NCBI RefSeq assembly: GCF_037975245.1
Contig: NC_092577.1
Location: forward strand, 22,780,398-22,844,397
Source: Apostichopus japonicus
Taxonomy: Eukaryota > Echinodermata > Holothuroidea > Aspidochirotida > Stichopodidae
Direction of reading: 5' to 3'
Length of the DNA: 64,000 bases
Shown here: positions 1 to 7,586 of the stretch, in pieces
How positions within the stretch are numbered: the first letter of the stretch is position 1
Layout: the number at the start of each line of letters is the position of its first letter
The notes under the pieces: generated by a model
Database searches by the model: none
The model's input: only the letters and a program-made list of their open reading frames with translations
Told to the model about the DNA's origin: nothing
Translations under genes and position numbers: made by a program

Positions 1-123
1 GTAATGTCTACGGCCACATCACGTTGACGATACCGGTGCTCGTCCGATCACCGAAGTCAAGCAACGTAGAGCGCAGTCAGTACTTGGATGGGTGACCGCC
101 TGGGAATACTGGGTGCCGTAGGC

Positions 124-132
124 TTTTATTTT
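124..132 (+). terminator. Pol III T-run after S-type genes (TTTTATTTT)
   Basis: Two T4 runs split by A directly follow the 3' end of helix I. Genes ending GTGTCGTAGGC are followed by TGTTATTTT instead, so they lose the first T4 and must rely on the second. B' copies at 17554 and 53328, and the chimera at 58945, have TTTTAATTT, losing the second. Confidence 0.8.
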
Positions 133-188
133 CCTAATTGATAACACTATGTTGCCACGACGATGAGAAATTGAAATGGCCTACATTG

Positions 189-200
189 ACCTCTTGTTAT
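189..200 (+). promoter_or_regulatory. Conserved upstream element before the gene (ACCTCTTGTTAT)
   Basis: The 12 bases before the gene are ACCTCTTGTTAT after S and ACCTCTTGTAAT after L and some L2 spacers. They are kept in the S, L and L2 contexts although the sequence further upstream differs. Class K copies have a shortened form (ACCTCTTAT). No TATA box is seen near -25 to -30 in S. Animal 5S genes often need a short 5' element besides the internal boxes, so this is the best candidate; common descent of the spacer ends could also explain it. Confidence 0.45.
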
Positions 201-318
201 GTCTACGGCCATATCACGTTGACGATACCGGTTCTCGTCCGATCACCGAAGTCAAGCAACGTAGAGCGCAGTCAGTACTTGGATGGGTGACCGCCTGGGA
301 ATACTGGGTGCCGTAGGC

Positions 319-586
319 TTTTATTTTCCTAATTGATAACACTATGTTGCCACGACGATGAGAAATTGAAATGGCCTACATTGACCTCTTGTCACAAGGA
401 AAGCGATTTGAAAATCGAATATATTTATAAATAACTACTTTGTTTTTATGTATTAGAATTTTATACATATATATGTAAAATATAGATTAACATAATATAT
501 ATTAAATCCATTCATGTATAATATATATATTAAATCAACTCATCATAACCTACCACACAAGTAGTCTGCATTTCACCTCTTGTTAT
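319..586 (+). other. Fused S/L2 spacer with CTCTTGTCACAAGG joint (268 nt)
   Basis: Here a complete S spacer, including its CCTCTTG end, is joined to CACAAGG of L2. The word CTTG is common to both partners at the joint, fitting a short-homology crossover. The joint recurs after the genes at 201, 8172, 8915, 10949, 28811, 35346, 37766, 44299 and 46528. Confidence 0.87.
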
Positions 587-678
587 GTCTACGGCCACAT
601 CACGTTGACGATACCGGTTCTCGTCCGATCACCGAAGTCAAGCAACGTAGAGCGCAGTCAGTACTGGGTGCCGTAGGC
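587..678 (+). pseudogene. 5S truncated class T (box C deleted)
   Basis: This copy is 92 nt because 26 nt, about nt 80-105, are missing. The break lies between two TACT words (nt 76-79 and 102-105 of the full gene), which fits a microhomology deletion or replication slippage. It removes box C and all of helix IV, so by what is known of animal 5S genes it should bind TFIIIA poorly and cannot make a normal 5S. The two ends of helix I remain. The class was amplified: 587, 1139, 3113, 3665, 4567, 6003, 8558, 9301, 9658, 11335, 24049, 29197, 29749, 31723, 32275, 33177, 35732, 36284, 38152, 38704, 40676, 41228, 42130, 44685, 45237, 46914. Confidence 0.93.
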
Positions 679-943
679 TTTTATTTTCCCAATTGATAAC
701 ACTATGTTGCCACGACGATGAGAAATTGAAATGGCCTACATTGTCTTGCCACAAGGAAAGCGATTTGAAAATCGAATATATTTATAAATAACTACTTTGT
801 TTTTATGTATTGGAATTTTATACATATATATGTAAAATATAGATTAACATAATATATATTAAATCCATTCATGTATAATATATATATTAAATCAACTCAT
901 CATAACCTACCACACAAGTAGTCTGCATTTCAGCTCTTGTTAT
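679..943 (+). other. Long spacer L2 behind a full S-type head (265 nt)
   Basis: The first part is an S spacer (CCCAATTG form) up to CCTACATTG; it then runs into TCTTGCCACAAGG of the L spacer and a diverged AT-rich middle marked by ATTTATAAATAACTACTTTG and CACAAGTAGTCTGC. L2 spacers precede T copies or GACGAT class A copies, never class B. It is a recombinant spacer that holds both an S body and an L body. Confidence 0.88.
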
Positions 944-1061
944 GTCTACGGCCACATCACGTTGACGATACCGGTGCTCGTCCGATCACCGAAGTCAAGC
1001 AACGTAGAGCGCAGTCAGTACTTGGATGGGTGACCGCCTGGGAATACTAGGTGCCGTAGGC

Positions 1062-1138
1062 TTTTATTTTCCTAATTGATAACACTATGTTGCCACGACG
1101 ATGAGAAATTGAAATGGCCTACATTGACCTCTTGTTAT
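1062..1138 (+). other. Short intergenic spacer S (77 nt), typical copy
   Basis: It begins with TTTTATTTT, goes on with CCTAATTGATAACACTATG and ends with GACCTCTTGTTAT just before the next gene. About 165 of the 257 spacers are of this kind. Variants: CCCAATTG (after most T copies), CACAATTG (after B copies), AAAGTG or AAAAATTG in the middle, CCTCCATTG near the end, and a 74-nt form before class K. The variant often depends on the class of the gene before or after, so spacer and gene travel together. Confidence 0.93.
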
Positions 1139-1425
1139 GTCTACGGCCATATCACGTTGACGATACCGGTTCTCGTCCGATCACCGAAGTCAAGCAACGT
1201 AGAGCGCAGTCAGTACTGGGTGCCGTAGGCTTTTATTTTCCCAATTGATAACACTATGTTGCCACGACGATGAGAAAGTGAAATGGCCTACATTGACCTC
1301 TTGTTATGTCTACGGCCATAACACGTTGACTATACCGGTTCTCGTCCGATCACCGAAGTCAAGCAACGTAGAGCGCAGTCAGTACTTGGATGGATGACCG
1401 CCTGGGAATACTGGGTGCCGTAGGC

Positions 1426-1436
1426 CTTTCTTTTTC
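1426..1436 (+). terminator. Pol III T-run after L-type genes (CTTTCTTTTTC)
   Basis: The L spacer starts CTTTC and then a T5 run 5 nt after the gene end, normally a good polymerase III stop. Variants CTTCCTTTTCC and CTTACTTTTCC have T4. Transcripts of these genes should thus be a few nt longer than those ending in S. Confidence 0.75.
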
Positions 1437-1650
1437 TAATTAGAACACTGTCTTGCCACAAGGAAAGCGATTTGAAAATCGAATATATTAATAAATAACT
1501 CGATTGTTTTTATATATTAGAATTTAATACATATATATGTGAAATATAGATTAACTTAATATATATTAAATACATTCATGTATAATATATACATTAAATC
1601 CACTCATCATAACCTACCAAACAACTACCCTGCATTTCACCTCTTGTAAT
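1426..1650 (+). other. Long intergenic spacer L (225 nt), typical copy
   Basis: It can be split into 54 nt that align with the first 54 nt of S, a 148-nt AT-rich middle (about 1480-1627) and 23 nt that align with the last 23 nt of S; 54 + 23 equals the 77 nt of S. The middle has palindromes at 1529-1540 (ACATATATATGT) and 1556-1569 (TTAATATATATTAA), and two diverged copies of a near-29-bp unit (TTAAATACATTCATG and TTAAATCCACTCATC). I see no ORF, no Sm site and no target-site duplication. L precedes class B and B' genes almost without exception. Confidence 0.9.
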
Positions 1651-1770
1651 GTCTACGGCCACATCTCACGTTCAATATACCGGTTCTCGTCCGATCAGGT
1701 AAGTCAAGTAACGTAGAGCGCAGTCAGTACTAAGGTGGGTGACCGCCTGGGAATACTGGGTGCCGTAGGC
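1651..1770 (+). pseudogene. 5S class B with 2-nt insertion (CATCTCACG)
   Basis: A class B copy of 120 nt: CATCTCACG in place of CATCACG adds two bases in the helix II region, and GTCAAGTAAC replaces GTCAAGCAAC in box A. It also has CAGGTAAG and the AAGG box C change. The 2-nt insertion occurs at 1651, 5079, 6515, 10170, 12230, 30261, 33689, 36796, 42642, 45749 and 47809. At 5079, 6515, 33689 and 42642 the 3' half is the class A form (TTGGATGGG), so these are recombinants. Confidence 0.88.
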
Positions 1771-2039
1771 TTTTATTTTCACAATTGATAACACTATGTT
1801 GCCACGACGATGAGAAATTGAAATGGCCTCCATTGACCTCTTCTTATGTCTACGGCAATATCACGTTGACTATACCGGTTCTCGTCCGATCACCGAAGTC
1901 AAGCAACGTAGAGCGCAGTCAGTACTTGGATGGGTGACCGCCTAGGAATACTGGGTGCCGTAGGCTTTTACTTTCCTAATTGATAACACTATGTTGCCAC
2001 GACGATGAGAAAGTGAAATGGCCTACATTGACCTCTTAT

Positions 2040-2157
2040 GTAAACGGCCATATCACGTTGACTATACCGGTTCTCGTCCGATCACCGAAGTCAAGCAACG
2101 TAGAGCGCAGTCAGTACTTGGATGGGTGACCGCCTGGGAATACTGGGTGCCGTAGGC
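2040..2157 (+). pseudogene. 5S class K, 5' end GTAAACGG
   Basis: 118-nt copy whose first bases read GTAAACGG: C3A and T4A break two pairs of helix I (with G116 and A115). The spacer before it is 3 nt shorter (CTCTTATG instead of CTCTTGTTATG). The rest is class A, with all internal promoter boxes intact, so it may be transcribed but would give an RNA with a loosened end helix. Starts: 2040, 2770, 5273, 5808, 6709, 7244, 10559, 12619, 30650, 31380, 33883, 34418, 39603, 40333, 42836, 43371, 46138, 48198, 56842, 62459. It is nearly always the last gene before an L spacer; exceptions are 5808, 10559 and 46138. Confidence 0.87.
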
Positions 2158-2382
2158 CTTCCTTTTCCTAATAAGAACACTGTCTTGCCACAAGGAAAGC
2201 GATTTGAAAATCGAATATATTAATAAATAACTCGATTGTTTTTATATATTAGAATTTAATACATATATATGTGAAATATAGATTAACCTAATATATATTA
2301 AATACATTCATGTATAATATATACAATAAATCCACTCATCATAACCTACCAAACAACTAGCCTGCATTTCACCTCTTGTAAT

Positions 2383-2500
2383 GTCTACGGCCACATCACG
2401 TTCAATATACCGGTTCTCGTCCGATCAGGTAAGTCAAGCAACGTAGAGCGCAGTCAGTACTAAGGTGGGTGACCGCCTGGGAATACTGGGTGCCGTAGGC
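2383..2500 (+). pseudogene. 5S class B, helix III destroyed, CAGGTAAG
   Basis: Full length (118 nt) but altered in three zones. Nt 21-29 read CAATATACC, so G21 no longer pairs with C57. Nt 45-52 read AGGTAAGT instead of ACCGAAGT: C46G, C47G and G48T remove three helix III pairs with C29, G30 and G31. Nt 80-83 read AAGG instead of TGGA, changing box C and breaking the G81-C95 pair. The altered word is a perfect match to the metazoan 5' splice-site consensus CAG/GTAAGT. Class B follows L spacers and starts a cassette of one to five genes. It is most likely a pseudogene that has been amplified; a non-ribosomal transcript is possible but untested. Confidence 0.85.
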
Positions 2501-2887
2501 TTTTATTTTCCTAATTGATAACACTATGTTGCCACGACGATGAAAAATTGAAATGGCCTACATTGACCTCTTGTTATGTCTACGGCCATATCACGTTGAC
2601 TATACCGGTTCACGTCCGATCACCGAAGTCAAGCAACGTAGAGCGCAGTCAGTACTTGGATGGGTGACCGCCTGGGAATACTGGGTGCCGTAGGCTTTTA
2701 TTTTCCTAATTGATAACACTATGTTGCCACGACGATGAGAAAGTGAAATGGCCTACATTGACCTCTTATGTAAACGGCCATATCACGTTGACTATACCGG
2801 TTCTCGTCCGATCACCGAAGTCAAGCAACGTAGAGCGCAGTCAGTACTTGGATGGGTGACCGCCTGAGAATACTGGGTGCCGTAGGC

Positions 2888-3112
2888 CTTTCTTTTTCTA
2901 ATTAGAACACTGTCTTGCCACAAGGAAAGCGATTTGAAAATCGAATATATTAATAAATAACTCGATTGTTTTTATATATTAGAATTTAATACATATATAT
3001 GTGAAATATAGATTAACTTAATATATATTAAATACATTCATGTATAATATATATATTAAATCAACTCATCATAACCTACCACACAAGTAGTCTGCCTTTC
3101 ACCTCTTGTTAT
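2888..3112 (+). other. Hybrid L/L2 spacer
   Basis: Its left half is L (ATTAATAAATAACTCG, TGTGAAATATAG) and its right half is L2 (ATATATATTAAATCAACTC, CACAAGTAG) with a private TCTGCCTTTC. The switch lies in the AT-rich repeat. Copies are at 31498-31722, 39721-39945 and 40451-40675, always between a K gene and a T or chimeric gene. Confidence 0.87.
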
Positions 3113-4489
3113 GTCTACGGCCACATCACGTTGACGATACCGGTTCTCGTCCGATCACCGAAGTCAAGCAACGTAGAGCGCAGTCAGTACTGGGTGCCGT
3201 AGGCTTTTATTTTCCCAAGTGATAACACTATGTTGCCACGACGATGAGAAATTGAAATGGCCTACATTGTCTTGCCACACGGAAAGCGATTTGAAAATCG
3301 AATATATTTATAAATAACTACTTTGTTTTTATGTATTAGAATTTTATACATATATATGTAAAATATAGATTAACATAATATATATTAAATCCATTCATGT
3401 ATAATATATATATTAAATCAACTCATCATAACCTACCACACAAGTAGTCTGCATTTCAGCTCTTGTAATGTCTACGGCCACATCACGTTGACGATACCGG
3501 TGCTCGTCCGATCACCGAAGTCAAGCAACGTAGAGCGCAGTCAGTACTTGGATGGGTGACCGCCTGGGAATACTGGGTGCCGTAGGCTTTTATTTTCCTA
3601 ATTGATAACACTATGTTGCCACGACGATGAGAAATTGAAATGGCCTACATTGACCTCTTGTTATGTCTACGGCCATATCACGTTGACGATACCGGTTCTC
3701 GTCCGATCACCGAAGTCAAGCAACGTAGAGCGCAGTCAGAGCTGGGTGCCGTAGGCTTTTATTTTCCCAATTGATAACACTATGTTGCCACGACGATGAG
3801 AAAGTGAAATGGCCTACATTGACCTCTTGTTATGTCTACGGCCATATCACGTTGACTATACCGGTTCTCGTCCGATCACCGAAGTCAAGCAACGTAGAGC
3901 GCAGTCAGTACTTGGATGGGTGACCGCCTGGGAATACTGGGTGCCGTAGGCCTTTCTTTTTCTAATTAGAACACTGTCTTGCCACAAGGAAAGCGATTTG
4001 AAAATCGAATATATTAATAAATAACTCGATTGTTTTTATATATTAGAATTTAATACATATATATGTGAAATATAGATTAACTTAATATATATTAAATACA
4101 TTCATGTATAATATATACATTAAATCCACTCATCATAACCTACCAAACAACTAGCCTGCATTTCACCTCTTGTAATGTCTACGGCCACATCACGTTCAAT
4201 ATACCGGTTCTCGTCCGATCAGGTAAGTCAAGCAACGTAGAGCGCAGTCAGTACTAAGGTGGGTGACCGCCTGGGAATACTGGGTGCCGTAGGCTTTTAT
4301 TTTCACAATTGATAACACTATGTTGCCACGACGATGAGAAATTGAAATGGCCTCCATTGACCTCTTCTTATGTCTACGGCCATATCACGTTGACTATACC
4401 GGTTCTCGTCCGATCACCGAAGTCAAGCAACGTAGAGCGCAGTCAGTACTTGGATGGGTGACCGCCTGGGAATACTGGGTGCCGTAGGC
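3113..4489 (+). rRNA. 5S copies 13-18
   Basis: Gene starts and classes: 3113 T, 3470 A, 3665 T, 3834 A, 4177 B, 4372 A. The spacer before 3113 is an L/L2 hybrid; an L2 spacer with CCACACGG follows 3113. Copied at 31723-33099 and 40676-42052. Confidence 0.92.
3665..3756 (+). pseudogene. 5S class T with CAGAGCTGGG junction
   Basis: A 92-nt truncated copy with further change at the deletion joint: GTCAGAGCTGGG instead of GTCAGTACTGGG. The same altered joint recurs at 32275 and 41228, in the matching places of the three A blocks. It is thus a marker that these blocks were copied after the change arose. Confidence 0.9.
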
Positions 4490-4566
4490 TTTTATTTTCC
4501 TAATTGATAACACTATGTTGCCACGACGATGAGAAATTGAAATGGCCTACATTGACCTCTTGTTAT

Positions 4567-7361
4567 GTCTACGGCCATATCACGTTGACGATACCGGTTC
4601 TCGTCCGATCACCGAAGTCAAGCAACGTAGAGCGCAGTCAGTACTGGGTGCCGTAGGCTTTTATTTTCCCAATTGATAACACTATGTTGCCACGACGATG
4701 AGAAAGTGAAATGGCCTACATTGACCTCTTCTTATGTCTACGGCCATATCAGGTTGACTATACCGGTTCTCGTCCGATCACCGAAGTCAAGCAACGTAGA
4801 GCGCAGTCAGTACTTGGATGGGTGACCGCCTGGGAATACTGGGTGCCGTAGGCCTTTCTTTTTCTAATTAGAACACTGTCTTGCCACAAGGAAAGCGATT
4901 TGAAAATCGAATATATTAATAAATAACTCGATTGTTTTTATATATTAGAATTTAATACATATATATGTGAAATATAGATTAACTTAATATATATTAAATA
5001 CATTCATGTATAATATATACATTAAATCCACTCATCATAACCTACCAAACAACTAGCCTGCATTTCACCTCTTGTAATGTCTACGGCCACATCTCACGTT
5101 CAATATACCGGTTCTCGTCCGATCAGGTAAGTCAAGTAACGTAGAGCGCAGTCAGTACTTGGATGGGTGACCGCCTGGGAATACTGGGTGCCGTAGGCTT
5201 TTACTTTCCTAATTGATAACACTATGTTGCCACGACGATGAGAAAGTGAAATGGCCTACATTGACCTCTTATGTAAACGGCCATATCACGTTGACTATAC
5301 CGGTTCTCGTCCGATCACCGAAGTCAAGCAACGTAGAGCGCAGTCAGTACTTGGATGGGTGACCGCCTGGGAATACTGGGTGCCGTAGGCCTTACTTTTC
5401 CTAATTAGAACACTGTCTTGCCACAAGGAAAGCGATTTGAAAATCGAATATATTAATAAATAACTCGATTGTTTTTATATATTAGAATTTAATACATATA
5501 TATGTGAAATATAGATTAACTTAATATATATTAAATACATTCATGTATAATATATACATTAAATCCACTCATCATAACCTACCAAACAACTAGCCTGCAT
5601 TTCACCTCTTGTAATGTCTACGGCCACATCACGTTCAATATACCGGTTCTCGTCCGATCAGGTAAGTCAAGCAACGTAGAGCGCAGTCAGTACTAAGGTG
5701 GGTGACCGCCTGGGAATACTGGGTGCCGTAGGCTTTTATTTTCACAATTGATAACACTATGTTGCCACGACGATGAGAAAGTGAAATGGCCTACATTGAC
5801 CTCTTATGTAAACGGCCATATCACGTTGACTATACCGGTTCTCGTCCGATCACCGAAGTCAAGCAACGTAGAGCGCAGTCAGTACTTGGATGGGTGACCG
5901 CCTGGGAATACTGGGTGCCGTAGGCTTTTATTTTCCTAATTGATAACACTATGTTGCCACGACGATGAGAAATTGAAATGGCCTACATTGACCTCTTGTT
6001 ATGTCTACGGCCATATCACGTTGACGATACCGGTTCTCGTCCGATCACCGAAGTCAAGCAACGTAGAGCGCAGTCAGTACTGGGTGCCGTAGGCTTTTAT
6101 TTTCCCAGTTGATAACACTATGTTGCCACGACGATGAGAAAGTGAAATGGCCTACATTGACCTCTTCTTATGTCTACGGCCATATCAGGTTGACTATACC
6201 GGTTCTCGTCCGATCACCGAAGTCAAGCAACGTAGAGCGCAGTCAGTACTTGGATGGGTGACCGCCTGGGAATACTGGGTGCCGTAGGCCTTTCTTTTTC
6301 TAATTAGAACACTGTCTTGCCACAAGGAAAGCGATTTGAAAATCGAATATATTAATAAATAACTCGATTGTTTTTATATATTAGAATTTAATACATATAT
6401 ATGTGAAATATAGATTAACTTAATATATATTAAATACATTCATGTATAATATATACATTAAATCCACTCATCATAACCTACCAAACAACTAGCCTGCATT
6501 TCACCTCTTGTAATGTCTACGGCCACATCTCACGTTCAATATACCGGTTCTCGTCCGATCAGGTAAGTCAAGTAACGTAGAGCGCAGTCAGTACTTGGAT
6601 GGGTGACCGCCTGGGAATACTGGGTGCCGTAGGCTTTTACTTTCCTAATTGATAACACTATGTTGCCACGACGATGAGAAAGTGAAATGGCCTACATTGA
6701 CCTCTTATGTAAACGGCCATATCACGTTGACTATACCGGTTCTCGTCCGATCACCGAAGTCAAGCAACGTAGAGCGCAGTCAGTACTTGGATGGGTGACC
6801 GCCTGGGAATACTGGGTGCCGTAGGCCTTACTTTTCCTAATTAGAACACTGTCTTGCCACAAGGAAAGCGATTTGAAAATCGAATATATTAATAAATAAC
6901 TCGATTGTTTTTATATATTAGAATTTAATACATATATATGTGAAATATAGATTAACTTAATATATATTAAATACATTCATGTATAATATATACATTAAAT
7001 ACACTCATCATAACCTACCAAACAACTAGCCTGCATTTCACCTCTTGTAATGTCTACGGCCACATCACGTTCAATATACCGGTTCTCGTCCGATCAGGTA
7101 AGTCAAGCAACGTAGAGCGCAGTCAGTACTAAGGTGGGTGACCGCCTGGGAATACTGGGTGCCGTAGGCTTTTATTTTCACAATTGATAACACTATGTTG
7201 CCACGACGATGAGAAAGTGAAATGGCCTACATTGACCTCTTATGTAAACGGCCATATCACGTTGACTATACCGGTTCTCGTCCGATCACCGAAGTCAAGC
7301 AACGTAGAGCGCAGTCAGTACTTGGATGGGTGACCGCCTGGGAATACTGGGTGCCGTAGGC
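4567..7361 (+). rRNA. 5S copies 19-30: 1,436-bp tandem duplication
   Basis: First unit: 4567 T, 4736 A (CATCAGGTT), 5079 B (120 nt), 5273 K, 5616 B, 5808 K. Second unit: 6003 T, 6172 A, 6515 B (120 nt), 6709 K, 7052 B, 7244 K. Starts differ by 1,436 in every pair. A2 and A3 hold a single unit (33177-34535 and 42130-43488), so this doubling is private to A1. The first unit ends in an S spacer after 5808, where the single-unit blocks have an L spacer, which marks the joint. Confidence 0.92.
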
Positions 7362-7586
7362 CTTCCTTTTCCTAATTAGAACACTGTCTTGCCACAAGGA
7401 AAGCGATTTGAAAATCGAATATATTAATAAATAACTCGATTGTTTTTATATATTAGAATTTAATACATATATATGTGAAATATAGATTAACTTAATATAT
7501 ATTAAATACATTCATGTATAATATATACATTAAATACACTCATCATAACCTACCAAACAACTAGCCTGCATTTCACCTCTTGTAAT

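Larger units (their letters stand above)
6..1425 (+). rRNA. 5S copies 1-6 (segment A1 start)
   Basis: Gene starts and classes: 6 A, 201 A, 587 T, 944 A (GTACTA-type 3' change ATACTAGG), 1139 T, 1308 A (CATAACACG, GGATGGATGACC). L2 spacers follow 201 and 587; an L spacer follows 1308. The same order recurs at 28616-30035 (shift 28,610 from gene 2 on) and at 37571-38990 (shift 37,565). Confidence 0.92.
1651..2887 (+). rRNA. 5S copies 7-12: two B-A-K cassettes
   Basis: Gene starts and classes: 1651 B (120 nt), 1848 A (GGCAATA, CCTAGGAA), 2040 K, then 2383 B, 2578 A (GTTCACGTCC), 2770 K (CCTGAGAA). Each triplet ends in a long spacer and is about 730 bp, the smallest higher-order unit seen here. 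Both triplets recur at 30261-31497; only the second kind is in A3, present twice (39216 and 39946). Confidence 0.92.

Noticed and set aside
1470-1481. Inverted repeat CGATTT-GA-AAATCG in the L head as a hairpin terminator
   Set aside because: Polymerase III stops at T-runs, which are already present at the start of L, and a 2-nt loop cannot close. It is more likely chance in a conserved spacer.
1529-1569. AT-rich palindromes in L as TATA boxes or replication origins
   Set aside because: ACATATATATGT and TTAATATATATTAA lie about 80-120 nt before the next gene, too far for a polymerase III TATA box, and simple AT sequence gives such palindromes often. No firm origin signal is seen.
1426-1650. 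Possible spliced-leader RNA gene within the L spacer
   Set aside because: SL genes are often linked to 5S, so I looked for a leader exon, a GT donor and an Sm site in L and L2. There is no GGTAAG or AGGT donor and no clear AATTTTTGG-like site; ATTGTTTTTATAT is too weak.
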